Of a stretch of DNA of 45,751 nucleotides, positions 26,050-36,800 are shown one piece after another. Both the position numbers and the translations under genes were made by a program. This stretch comes from Clostridium sp. (GTDB lineage Bacteria; Bacteroidota; Bacteroidia; Bacteroidales; Muribaculaceae), in NCBI GenBank assembly GCA_023666615.1, contig JAMPBQ010000011.1, positions 1 to 45,751 on the forward strand, given 5' to 3'. The notes under the pieces were generated by a model. It made no database searches and had not been told where the DNA came from. It saw only the letters and a program-made list of their open reading frames with translations. The stretch's first letter is position 1. Every line of letters begins with the position of its first letter.

Positions 26050-27045
26050 ATGGTAAGTTACAAGGAATTGGGCCTGGTTAACACTCGCGAGATGTTTGCC
26101 AAGGCCATCAAGGGCGGATACGCAATCCCCGCCTTCAACTTCAACAATATGGAGCAGCTGCAGGCCATCATCAAGGCAGCGGCTGAGGAGAAGTCGCCTG
26201 TTATTCTGCAGGTATCGAAGGGCGCTCGCAACTATGCGAACGCCACCCTTCTTCGCTACATGGCGCAGGGCGCAGTGGCCTACGCCAAGGAGCTTGGCTG
26301 GGAGAATCCCCAGATTGTGCTTCACCTGGACCACGGCGACAGCTTTGAGCTTTGCAAGGACTGCATCGACAATGGCTTCTCATCAGTGATGATCGACGGT
26401 TCGCACCTGCCTTATGAGGAGAATGTGGCTCTGACGAAGAAGGTGGTTGACTACGCTCACCAGTTCGACGTAACGGTAGAGGGCGAGCTTGGCGTATTGG
26501 CCGGCGTTGAGGATGAGGTATCCTCTGACCACCACACCTATACCAACCCTGAGGAGGTTATCGACTTCGCTACCCGCACCGGCTGCGACAGCTTGGCCAT
26601 CTCTATCGGCACGTCGCACGGCGCATACAAGTTTACGCCGGAGCAATGCACCCGCGATGAGAACGGCAAGCTCGTGCCCCCTCCATTGGCATTCGACGTG
26701 CTCGACGCCGTAATGGAGAAGCTGCCCGGGTTCCCCATCGTTCTGCACGGGTCTTCTTCGGTGCCCCAGGAGTATGTGGACATGATCAACGAGTACGGCG
26801 GCAAGCTGCCTGACGCCATCGGCATTCCTGAGGAGCAGCTGCGCAAGGCTGCGAAGAGCGCCGTATGCAAGATCAATATCGACAGCGACAGCCGCCTGGC
26901 TATGACCGCAGCAGTGCGCAAGGTGCTGGCTACGAAGCCGGGCGAGTTTGACCCGCGCAAGTATCTTGGACCGGCCCGTGACGAGATGGAGAAGCTGTAC
27001 AAGCACAAGATTGAGAATGTGCTTGGCAGCGACGGCAAGGCATAA
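26050..27045 (+). CDS. fba: Class II fructose-bisphosphate aldolase
   Basis: Zinc-dependent glycolytic aldolase: fructose 1,6-bisphosphate to and from DHAP and glyceraldehyde 3-phosphate. It is 331 residues. Motifs: AIPAFNFNNMEQLQAII, the zinc site LHLDHGDSFELCKDCIDNGFSSVMIDGSHLPYEENV, VEGELGVLAGVEDEV, SLAISIGTSHGAYKF, and VLHGSSSVPQEYVDMINEYGG. KINIDSDSRLAMTAAVRKVL is the DHAP phosphate-binding end. The regular, GC-ending codons suggest strong expression. It stands alone between its promoter and a strong terminator. Confidence 0.96.
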   Translation: MVSYKELGLVNTREMFAKAIKGGYAIPAFNFNNMEQLQAIIKAAAEEKSPVILQVSKGARNYANATLLRYMAQGAVAYAKELGWENPQIVLHLDHGDSFELCKDCIDNGFSSVMIDGSHLPYEENVALTKKVVDYAHQFDVTVEGELGVLAGVEDEVSSDHHTYTNPEEVIDFATRTGCDSLAISIGTSHGAYKFTPEQCTRDENGKLVPPPLAFDVLDAVMEKLPGFPIVLHGSSSVPQEYVDMINEYGGKLPDAIGIPEEQLRKAAKSAVCKINIDSDSRLAMTAAVRKVLATKPGEFDPRKYLGPARDEMEKLYKHKIENVLGSDGKA

Positions 27046-27070
27046 TCGCTTGATTTCTTAAGATATGGGA

Positions 27071-27111
27071 ATCCCCCTCGGGACCGTTTGGCCTGGAGGG
27101 GGATTTTTTTT
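27071..27111 (+). terminator. Terminator of fba
   Basis: ATCCCCCTC (27071-27079) pairs perfectly with 27096-27104, followed by a run of eight or more T. It is one of the strongest terminators in the window. Confidence 0.93.
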
Positions 27112-27180
27112 CGGTTTTTTGGGGGATGGGGAGGGGCGAGCAGAGCTCGCAAACACAACGAAACAGGGTCGGCATTTTAG

Positions 27181-27330
27181 GGATGATGGGGAGGGGATTT
27201 TACCACGGATTTCACGGATTGCACGGATTTTTTTGATTTTTTTTCAGGATGATGGGGCGGGGATTTTACAACGGATTACACGGAATTTTTGGATTTTTTT
27301 TCAGGATAATGGGGCGGAGGAGTTTTTTTG
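27181..27330 (+). repeat. Imperfect 57-66 bp tandem repeat before the LRR gene
   Basis: The block starting GGATGATGGGG, then GGGGATTTTAC and ACGGATT units, then a T-rich end with TTTTTTTTCA, occurs at 27181-27246 and 27247-27303, with a partial third copy from 27304. A related GGGGATGGGGAGGGG piece is at 27122. Within the first copy ACGGATT also repeats three times. No gene lies in 27112-27400; the repeat and the -7 box at 27334 fill it. Confidence 0.75.
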
Positions 27331-27333
27331 TTG

Positions 27334-27341
27334 TATATTTG
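27334..27341 (+). promoter_or_regulatory. -7 box for the LRR-protein gene
   Basis: TATATTTG, 60 bp before the start codon, fits the -7 consensus. The -33 region falls in the G-rich end of the tandem repeat and shows no TTTG at the right distance. Confidence 0.45.
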
Positions 27342-27401
27342 CGGTTGAATGTTTGAATTTTTTTGTTTTTGAATTTTCTTTTTGCTTTTTGAATCTTTTT
27401 T

Positions 27402-30400
27402 ATGAGGAGTTTTTTGGTTTTTTTTGGTCTGCTTGGCTTTTTGTTTGGCTGGGCTGAGACTTTTGTTGTTGATGGGATTAAGTATACTACATCGAGCGGG
27501 TATAATTGCTATGTTTCGGGGCATACTGATGATGCTCCGGCTGATATTGTGATTCCCGCGACGGTGGAGGGGAACGGGATTGAGTACACTGTGACGCAAA
27601 TCGGGAATGACGGGCTTAGCGGGATTGAGGCCAACAGCTTGGTTTTGCCCAATACGCTTGTTTCGATAGGGCATAGCGGACTATATGGAGCAAAGGTGCC
27701 GGAGGTGAAGGTGCCGGAGGGTGTGACTTATATTGGGAATTATGCGTTTGAGCGCTGCGAGATGGAGGAGATAGAGCTTCCGTCGACATTGACGAGAACG
27801 GGCTATAATCCATTTTTGAATTCGATAAAGCTGAAGGCCATAGAAATTCCGGGAACGCTCGTAACATTAGCCGACAAGACCTTTAGGGGTTGCGCCGCGC
27901 TGGAGAGGGTGGTTATAGGCGAAGGGGTTGTGACATTGGGAGGCGAATGCTTTTACGGCTGCTCAAGCCTGAAGAATCTGACAATAGCGTCAACTGTGAA
28001 TACGATAGGAGGATCCTGCTTTTCGGGATGCGGGTCGCTGAAGGAGATCGCCATACCTGAGGGAGTGACAACGCTCAGCGGCTATACTTTCAACAATTGC
28101 GTGGCGTTGGAGCGGGTGCAATTGCCGTCGACGCTGGAGAAGATAAACGACAGGAGCTTTCGCAATTGCACCTCGCTGCAGGAGATAGACATACCTGAGA
28201 ATGTGAATTATATTGACGGGTATGTGTTTTTGAACTGCACCTCACTGACCAAGGCGACGATACGCTGCAAGGCGGGAAAAATGAGCGGATACACCTTCAA
28301 CACCTGCACATCGCTTACGAGCGTTGAGATTGCTGAGGGCATTACATCGATAGGCGGGGCATTCACGAATTGCACATCGCTGAGGAGCATCAGGCTGCCT
28401 GAGAGCGTGGAAGAGATTGGGGCTTTTTGCTTTGAAAACTGTAAGGCTCTTGAAACGATAGAGCTTCCATCGAATTTGAAAAAGATAGGGTCAAGCTGCT
28501 TCAATGGTTGTGTATCATTGGTGTCAGTTGAATTGCCGGGGAGCGTAGAGGAAATAGGAAGCAGCGCATTTGAGGGATGTTCTTTGCTCAATGGTTTGGT
28601 CTTGCCTTCCAAAATTAAGACTGTAGAATCATATTGCTTCAGGAATTGCGCGCAGCTGGAGAACATACAATTGCCTGAAGGGCTGACGGCGATAAGAAGC
28701 CACGCCTTTGGAGGCTGCGCGGGACTGGGTGAGATAGGTCTTCCAGAATCCGTTACCTCAATAGAGGGTTATGCGTTTTACTACGCAGGACTGAAGAAGA
28801 TAGTTTTGCCGTCGCATTTGAGCAAAATCGGAGAACAATGCTTTAGAGGCTGCACGTCGTTGGAGGAGGCGGTGATTCCGGATGAGATGAAGGAATTGGG
28901 GAACAGCGCTTTTTATGGGTGTTCAGCATTGCATACGATAACGATTGGAAGGGGCATATCGTCGATAGGAGGTTGGACTTTTTATAATTGCAAGGCGTTG
29001 AGGAAGATTGTTTGCAGGAATTTGTTGCCGCCGACATACAGCAATACACAGCTTGACAGCCAGGTTTACGCGGAGGCTGAGCTTGAGGTGGACGCGAGCT
29101 GCGTGCATTTGTACAGGGAGCACGCGGTTTGGGGAAAATTTGCGAACATCAAGGGCGTTGATTTTGGATACACCACCACCTTTGACCTTTCGGAGTGGGA
29201 GACCGTGAAGAAGATTGGGGAAGAATTGAAGGCCAACGGATGGAGCAACGCATGGCGCACTGAGGTAGGGCCCAATGTGGCAAGGCAGCTGTCGGGGCTG
29301 ACGATAGAGGACGACCATGTAGTGGGCATTAGCTTGTCTAACTGCAAGGTGAACGGCGCGGCGCTGGCGGCCATGATGGAATTTCCGAAGCTGCGGAGCC
29401 TGAACGTATCGAACAACGCCATAGAGGGAGATATCGCGGAATTGATTTCGGAAGCGACGGTGAATGAAAACTTGACGAGCCTTGACATATCGAACAACAA
29501 ATTCAGAGGGAACATAGCCTGGGTGAACGAGCGATTCCCGAATTTGGCCACGTTGACGGCGAACAAGAACCACTTCAGCCGGGTAGAGCCGGCGTTGAAC
29601 GCAAAGACTGTCAACATCAACGACCAGGAGATAGAGGAGCCCATGCGGTGGACTTTCGGACCGATGGACAAGGACGAGATGGTGGCGATGATGCCGAACA
29701 TATTGCTTTATGAGCACAACAACAAATCGTACAAGACGAGCCCGACATTCAACATAAAGAGCGACGCCAACAGCGCAAGCGGAACACAAACCTTGTTATT
29801 GGAATCTACGCTCACAGAAGGCGTCTATAATTATAGGTCACCGAACTGGAGATATAATTATATATTCAAAATCAACGAAAAATATGATTTATATCTTACG
29901 ATTATCAACCATTCATCGGGGAACGTGGCGGTGATACTGGATTTTGTGGAGGGCGACTGCAATTGCGACGCCGTGGCGGACATAGCAGACGTGCAGAATC
30001 TGGTGAACTATATTTTGGGCTACGGGCAGAACAATAAGGTGTTTAACGAGCAGGTAGTGGACTTTGACAAGAATGAAAAGCTAAACGTGCTGGATGCGGT
30101 GGGGCTAGTGAACCACCTTTTGGAGCAAGACCTGGGCAGGAACTTGGCCAAGGCGCCGATGGCTGAAATGGCAGAAGCGGGAGCGAAGATATGCGCCAGG
30201 GGCGGAAAACTTGAGCTTGAGGCCGGGGAGGCCGTATCCGCGCTGGACATAACGATAAGTGGCGGCAAAGAATTTGCGCTGTCAGCCGCGCTGAGGGAAG
30301 CGGGATTCACCTGCGCCACCAAGTGCCAAGGCGGGATGGAGAGGATAATCATCTACTCGGCCGGCGGGGCAAGGCTGCCGGAAGGGACGGTGGAGCTTGG

Positions 30401-30722
30401 AACGGCAGAGGGCGCAGAGATAGCCAAATGCGAGGCCTGCACGCCCGAAGGAGAAAAAATAGCCGTTAGCGCAGGCTATGAGACATCAGGGATAGCTGAC
30501 GCCGAGACAGAGGCGGGACAAATAGCCGTGGGCGGGCGCAGCATAAGAGTGCCGGCGAGATACATCGGCGGAGCATGGACGGCATATGACATGGGCGGCA
30601 GGACAGTGGCCCAGGGGGCTGTTGCCGAAGGAATCAGCGAAAAAATAAACGCGCCCGGGCCTTGCATCCTGGTGATATCGAAGGCGGGAGAAGAGAGCCT
30701 AACCGAGAAGATAAACTTTTAA
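27402..30722 (+). CDS. Secreted BspA-type leucine-rich-repeat protein with dockerin-like segment
   Basis: A 1106-residue exported protein. The signal peptide (MRSFLVFFGLLGFLFGWAE) is followed by about 20 BspA/TpLRR repeats of about 23 residues (about 45-560; pattern CxxLxxIxLPxxVxxIGxxxFxxC). A second block has canonical LRRs (640-720, LRSLNVSNNAIEGDI and LTSLDISNNKFRGNI). Residues about 848-908 contain two calcium-loop-like helices, DCNCDAVADIADVQNLVNYIL and FDKNEKLNVLDAVGLVNHLL, as in type I dockerins. A cohesin-like beta region (about 925-1030) and a type IX-like tail (TAYDMGGRTVAQG, CILVISKAG) end it. BspA proteins mediate adhesion to host matrix or other bacteria. It precedes the 2070-residue gene by 98 bp. 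Arg AGG and Ile ATA codons are frequent. Confidence 0.9.
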   Translation: MRSFLVFFGLLGFLFGWAETFVVDGIKYTTSSGYNCYVSGHTDDAPADIVIPATVEGNGIEYTVTQIGNDGLSGIEANSLVLPNTLVSIGHSGLYGAKVPEVKVPEGVTYIGNYAFERCEMEEIELPSTLTRTGYNPFLNSIKLKAIEIPGTLVTLADKTFRGCAALERVVIGEGVVTLGGECFYGCSSLKNLTIASTVNTIGGSCFSGCGSLKEIAIPEGVTTLSGYTFNNCVALERVQLPSTLEKINDRSFRNCTSLQEIDIPENVNYIDGYVFLNCTSLTKATIRCKAGKMSGYTFNTCTSLTSVEIAEGITSIGGAFTNCTSLRSIRLPESVEEIGAFCFENCKALETIELPSNLKKIGSSCFNGCVSLVSVELPGSVEEIGSSAFEGCSLLNGLVLPSKIKTVESYCFRNCAQLENIQLPEGLTAIRSHAFGGCAGLGEIGLPESVTSIEGYAFYYAGLKKIVLPSHLSKIGEQCFRGCTSLEEAVIPDEMKELGNSAFYGCSALHTITIGRGISSIGGWTFYNCKALRKIVCRNLLPPTYSNTQLDSQVYAEAELEVDASCVHLYREHAVWGKFANIKGVDFGYTTTFDLSEWETVKKIGEELKANGWSNAWRTEVGPNVARQLSGLTIEDDHVVGISLSNCKVNGAALAAMMEFPKLRSLNVSNNAIEGDIAELISEATVNENLTSLDISNNKFRGNIAWVNERFPNLATLTANKNHFSRVEPALNAKTVNINDQEIEEPMRWTFGPMDKDEMVAMMPNILLYEHNNKSYKTSPTFNIKSDANSASGTQTLLLESTLTEGVYNYRSPNWRYNYIFKINEKYDLYLTIINHSSGNVAVILDFVEGDCNCDAVADIADVQNLVNYILGYGQNNKVFNEQVVDFDKNEKLNVLDAVGLVNHLLEQDLGRNLAKAPMAEMAEAGAKICARGGKLELEAGEAVSALDITISGGKEFALSAALREAGFTCATKCQGGMERIIIYSAGGARLPEGTVELGTAEGAEIAKCEACTPEGEKIAVSAGYETSGIADAETEAGQIAVGGRSIRVPARYIGGAWTAYDMGGRTVAQGAVAEGISEKINAPGPCILVISKAGEESLTEKINF

Positions 30723-30731
30723 ATCTGAAAC

Positions 30732-30845
30732 AGCCAAGACTGAAAGACGATAATAGGATAGCCAAGACTTAAGGACGATAATAAAATAAGCCAAGACTAA
30801 AGAATGACAATAAAACAGCCATGAACCTAAGGACGATAATAAGCA
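30732..30845 (+). repeat. Four 28-29 bp tandem repeats; the last contains the start codon
   Basis: Units begin with AGCC at 30732, 30760, 30789 and 30817. They share AGCCAAGACT, a purine-rich centre and GACGATAATA. In the fourth copy AGCCATGAACCTAAGG supplies the ATG of the next gene, and its GGACGATAATA encodes Arg-Thr-Ile-Ile. The leader thus appears to be made of copies of the gene's own first codons. No promoter box is apparent in the 98-bp gap. Confidence 0.85.
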
Positions 30846-33800
30846 AGACAATCATATTGACGCTGATGCTTGCCGCCTATGCGGGGGCGATGGGGCAGCG
30901 CATGAACAAACTGTGGATAGCGGACTGCGCCGGCACAGCGACAAAAACGATAGACGTATTCGTAAACTTAGACAATACGGACGAAATCACGGCATTTCAG
31001 TTTGACTTGACCGCGCCTAGCGGCTACAGCTTTGGGTCGGAGTTTGTGAAATCAGAAAGATTAGGCGAGAGCCATGCCGTGGCGATCAGGCTCATCTCCG
31101 CCAACAATGTGAGGGTGATAGGCTACGCGGCTGACAACTCGGCCATAAGGGGCAACGCCGGGGCATTGGGGCATATCTCGCTCACCATCCCCGCCAACGC
31201 AGCGGAAGGGACCGAGCAGACGATAAGCATAACCGAGGCCATTCTGGGCAACAGCCAGATGGAGAACACGCTGACCGAGGCCGCGGACGGGAAATTGACC
31301 ATCGCGACAATGCCCGACATAGAGGTGAGCGGCGTTGGCACGAGCGCCACCAAGGCCAGCCCCGGCGACGAGATAGACTTGAGATGGACTGTGAGCAACA
31401 TAGGGACAGTGGCGCTGAAGGGCGGATGGAAAGAGACCATAAGGGCAAAGGGAGCCGACGGGCGCACCGCCACCATCTATGAAGGATACTCCGACGTGGA
31501 AGGTCTGGGCGGCAAGGCGACCATCGAAAGAGAGGCAACAGGAAAAATCCCCGCGCTGCCGGGAATAGACGGCGACATAACCCTGGAGGCCGAGGTGACG
31601 CCCGGCGACGAATCAGGCGAATCGCAAAGCGCGACGGTCAACAACACCGCGAGCTCAGCGGAGACATTCTTCCTGGACAAATACATGACGCTGAAAATAT
31701 CCAAGAAAGAGATAAGAGAGGGCGTTACAGCAGAATGCACGCTGACGAGAAGCGGGTCGTGGGCAGAGGCGCAGACCTTCACAATCAAGGGCACAGAGAG
31801 CGGCAGATACACATATCCGGCCACAGTGACCATACCACGCGGGTCGTCGGCCAAGACGTTCAACGTGACGGCGACAAACAACAACCTTCTTGACGGCAAC
31901 ATCGAGGGCGAAATTACGATAGAAGGAAACGGATACGAGGCTGTTGGAACGACTTTTACGATAATAGACGACGAAAAGCCCGACTTTGAGATAAGCGTAG
32001 TGCTCGACAACGTGACCGAAGGCAAGAACTTCCCGCTAAAGATAGACCTGGGGTGCGAGCTGCCGACGGCTACAACGGTGAGCTTCGCCACCAGCCACCC
32101 CAACAGAGTGGAGCTGCCGAAGAGCGTAGAGATACCTGCGGGGACAACATCCGTGACCTTGCCCATCCCGACAAGCGACAGCGACGAAATAGACGGGAAC
32201 GTGACGGCGTCGATCATAGCCACGACCGAGCTCTATGGCGAGAGCACCGACGCGATCACCATCGTGGACAAAGACATGCCCAAGCTGGAGATGACGCTTT
32301 CGAGCGACGTGCTGCACAAGGGAGAAGAGAGCTACTATGCGAACATAAAACTTGACCGCGAGGCAAAAAGCGAAATAAGGATAGAGCTGTCCGACAATTC
32401 AAACGGACTCCTGGAGATAGGGAGCGCGACGGCGGTGATACCCGCTGGAGAGACAGAGGCGATCGTGCCGCTGAGCGTATCGGACAAAAAGATAGGGGCA
32501 TCGTCGAAGCGCTGCACGCTCACCGCAGCTGTTGTCATCAAAAACTGCAACTGCTCAGCCAGCGCAGAGACATCAGGGCACACAAGCCGCGAGCTGACGA
32601 TAATAGACCCCAGCCAAAACCGATTGACCCTCTACTGCGACGAGCTCTTCACGCTTGAGGCGCCCAAGAAGCAAATAATGGTGAAGCGCAACGGCGACTT
32701 GACCAAGGCGCTGACCGTCAACTTAAGCGCAACGGCGCCTCTGACAGTGGCATCAAGCGTCTCCATCCCCGCCGGCGCAGAGACAGCATACTTTGAGGCG
32801 CAGCTTCTGGGCACAGAAGAAGAGAAGACCGGCATGGCGATGATAAAGGCGCAGGCCAGCGGATACTACCAGGGCGGGTGCATAGCCATGTACACCACCG
32901 AGAGGCTTCCCGACGCCACGATAAGCCTTGCAACTGAAGAAGGGCAGAAGATAGTGGGCGGCGGAAAGATGGCCTTAAAGGCGACGATAACCAACAAAGG
33001 CAACGCACCGCTGCCCAAGGGCGTAGGCATAAGCATAGAATCGGAGGGATTCAAAGCGCCCTACAGCTTTGACCTGGAGGCGGACTTGGCCGCGGGAGGG
33101 AGCATTGAAAATAAGATAGAGGCGGAATTGATAGAGGCCAAGGCGAGCTTCAACATCGTAGGCGCCGTGAACCGAGGCAAAGAAGCAAAAGAAGTGAGCT
33201 ACGCCAACAACAGCTCCAGCATCATATGCGCAACAGCGGCGCCCTTCACCATAAGCCTGCGGGCCGACAAAGAAATGTACTATCCCGGTGAGACAATCAA
33301 GCTGACGGGCAAGGCCGAGGGCGAGAATACGGCAAACGCCGAGGTAGACATATATTTCGTATCGAGCACCGGCAACGTCAGCCAGACCAAGGCTAAGACC
33401 AACGCGCAAGGCGAGATCATTCACGAGACGACGGCCAAGCATGCGGGATACTACCAGGCTGTGGCCGGCTACCGCGGCGACATCAACGGGGGCGAGCAGG
33501 CTGAATACAACGTGCTGGGCTTCAAGGTGGATACTCCAAACGTCAAATGCGGACTGAAGCAGAATGAAGAATACGAGGGCGAGATTTCCATAACGAATCC
33601 CATGTCGATGGAGCTGACGGGGCTAAAATTCGCCTATGACTTAAAAGGGCAGGAAGGCAAGCTAAGCTTAAAGATAGACGAGACGGCAAGCATTCCGGCG
33701 AGAACAGCGGCAAGAGTGCCATTCAAGATAAAGAGCTCGGCGCTGACCGAAGGCGACGCATGGAACAATATCGAAGTGACCGCAACGGCCGACAAGGGCT

Positions 33801-36800
33801 TGAGCCAGAAAATCAAGATAAGCTACAACACGCAGCCGCAGATGGGGCGCCTAACGGCAGACATAGACAATATAGACATAGCCGTCGTGGACGGAGAGAC
33901 GCGCGAATACACCTTCAGCATCACCAACACGGGGGCCGGCTCCACCGGGGCGATAGAGCTGTCGCTGCCCAAGGGGGTAGAGTCGGTGACGCCCAAGAGG
34001 CTTGTGGCCCTGGCGCCCGGCGAAGAAGCGGCAGTGAGCCTGCGCTTCAGCGGCAAGGAAGAAGGGACGGCCGCAATGCTGAGAGAAGGCACGATAGCCC
34101 TCAACTGCGAGCGGGGCATAGGCATGAAACTGCCTTTCCGCGTGGCGTTTGTGTCGACAAAGACCGGCAGGCTGAGGGTTAAGGCCACGGACGAATACTC
34201 ATACTACGACGGCAGCGGGCAAAGGATAGAGACCGAGGACGTGTTTGAGCGGCAAGGACTGGCCGGCGCCGAAATAGAGCTGATAGACGCGTTGACAAAC
34301 GAGACTGCGCTGACCGCCACGGCAGACGAGAAAGGCGAAATAAGCGCCGAGCTAACCGAAGGCTACTATAGGCTCAAGGCAAAGGCAGAGAACCACACAC
34401 AGGCAGAGGCCGTGGTCTACATAGAGCCCGGCATCGACAACGAGATAGAGGCATTCTGCACGTACCAGGCCATCAAATACAGCTGGAACGTGGCGGAGAC
34501 CGAGGTGGAGGACAGCTACGAGATGACCACCGTGGCTGAATTTCAGACGATGGTGCCCAAGCCGGTTGTGACGATAGAATACCCCAAGGAGGGCGTGCCG
34601 GTGCTGCAGCCGTTCAGCATTACCGTTACCAACCACGGCCTAATCCGGGCTTATGATTTGAATGCGGAGTATGAGGTGGAAGGCGGGCTTACCCTTTTGC
34701 CGCTGAGCGACACAAGCTTTGACGCGCTGGAGGCCGGCGAGACAGTGGAGCTGGAGGCCGTGCTTGTGCCCAATGAAGTGATGGACAAACTCAACACGGG
34801 GGCAGAATCAAAATACGCAAAGGCCATCAGCGGCCCGGATTTGAAAGACAAAATGGATATGTTTAGGAGGCTCCTTTTAGACGAAGATTCGGAAGAATAT
34901 GAGAATTTTAAATTCTGGTACTATTGCTACATACTGGGCACCAGACTAACGATGAAATACGTAGGTTGCCATGAGATGGATGCGGAAGAGCGGGAGATTT
35001 ATGCCAAGCTAAATGAAATGTGCAAAGAGGAAGAGAACTATTACGAAGAGATAGGGCGATTCCTTGGCCTTTCCAAGCTTGACAACGGCAATTCAACAAT
35101 CAAAAAGGCGAAAGGCAAGGGCAAAACAATACCCGCGGCCGGGGGCAAAGAATTTGTTGGCGGGCTTGGCAGCAGCTATGAGATGCTGCCTCAAATAGAG
35201 ATAACCGATGGCCCATGCGGCAGGATAAAAGGAAGAAGCCGAGCCGGCAGCCTGATGCAAGCAATGCGGGCGCTGGGATATGCGGCGCAAAAGGCGCCAG
35301 AAGAGGAAGACAACGCCACATGCGCCACGATAGTACTGGAATTTAAGCAGAGCATAGCGCTGACGAGGCAGGCCTTCGCGGGCTCGCTGAGCATCAACAA
35401 CGGGATGCCAGAAGCGATGACCGGCATCAAGGCCATGCTGACCGTGACAGACGCGCATGGGACTCCGGTGACGTCGCACATCATAGACATAAGCGAAGAA
35501 TCGAAAGAAGGCTTCAGCGAAGGCGCGGACGGGCTATGGAGCATAGCGGCGGGAGGAAACGCCACCGCCAACTACCTGTTCACGCCCAGCGCGCAGGCGG
35601 CTCCCGAATCGGCGCAGGAGTACTCAATAGGCGGGTACCTGGCATTCAACGACCCCGAGACCGGCGCGGCCAAATCGCTGCCGCTGCGCGAGGCGAAAAT
35701 CACCGTAACGCCTAGCCCCATTCTGGACTTCACATACTTTATGCAGAGGGATGTGCTGGGCGACGACCCGCTGACAGACGAGGTGGAGGCCTCCATGCCG
35801 GCGGAATTCTCGCTTCTGATCAGCAACGCCGGGAACGGCGAGGCAAAGAACCTGAGAATCGCCACCTCGCAGCCCGAGATCATAGAGAACGAAAAAGGAC
35901 TGAAGATAAGCTATTCAATCATAGAGGCGCAGCTGAACGGCAAAGAGCGTAACCTGGCCCTGGGGAAGACCGTGTACACCGACTTTGGCGAAATAGGGGC
36001 GCACAGCACTGCCTATGCGCAATGGTGGATGGAGAGCTCGCTGCTCGGGCACTTCACCGAATACGACCTGACGATGAACCACCTGACCAGCCACGGCAAC
36101 GCGGCGCTATCCATAATCCGCGATGCGAGCATGCATGAACTGATACGCGGGCTGCGATACGCGGACGAAAACGGCGAGCCTCAAAGGGCATTCTTGGCCA
36201 ACGACATAGCGGACGACGAAAGCTATCCCGACCAGGCCTATCTCACCAATGGGGAAAAGCATGGCGTGGCGGTTGTGGCCGACGCCAAGCTGGAGAAGAC
36301 AGACGAAGAAAAGTACGAGCTGACCGTAAAGGCCGCAGAGGCCGGGTGGATCTACGGCAACGCGCTGAATGCCGACATGGCCAACCGCAAAATCACCGGG
36401 ATAGAGCGAAAGAGCGACGGCGAACGGATAGATGCCTACAACTTCTGGATTACCGACCGCACGCTTTACGACTACAAAAAGCCGATTTATGAGCACAGGC
36501 TGCACTTTGCCGATTGCTTGCCGGCCGGCGGGACAGAGACATACCTGATAACGCTCAGCGAAAAGACGGAAAAAGAGGTGGACGTGGAGTACATCTCCGC
36601 GGCCGTGAGCGACTTCGGCGTGACAGGCGGGGCAGTTGACGAAATCATCGTCAACTTCAACACGAGCCTCAAGGCCGAATCGGTAAGGCTCAATGAGAAC
36701 GTGGCGCTGACGATGAACGGAGAGTCGCTGGCGCTTACGGAAGAAATGGTGAAGATAGAGGAAGACCGCATAATCATCAGGCCCGGCGCGATCACCGGGG

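Noticed and set aside
30732-30845. CRISPR array
   Set aside because: Units of 28-29 bp follow each other without spacers, and no cas gene is present. No CRISPR array was seen anywhere in the window.
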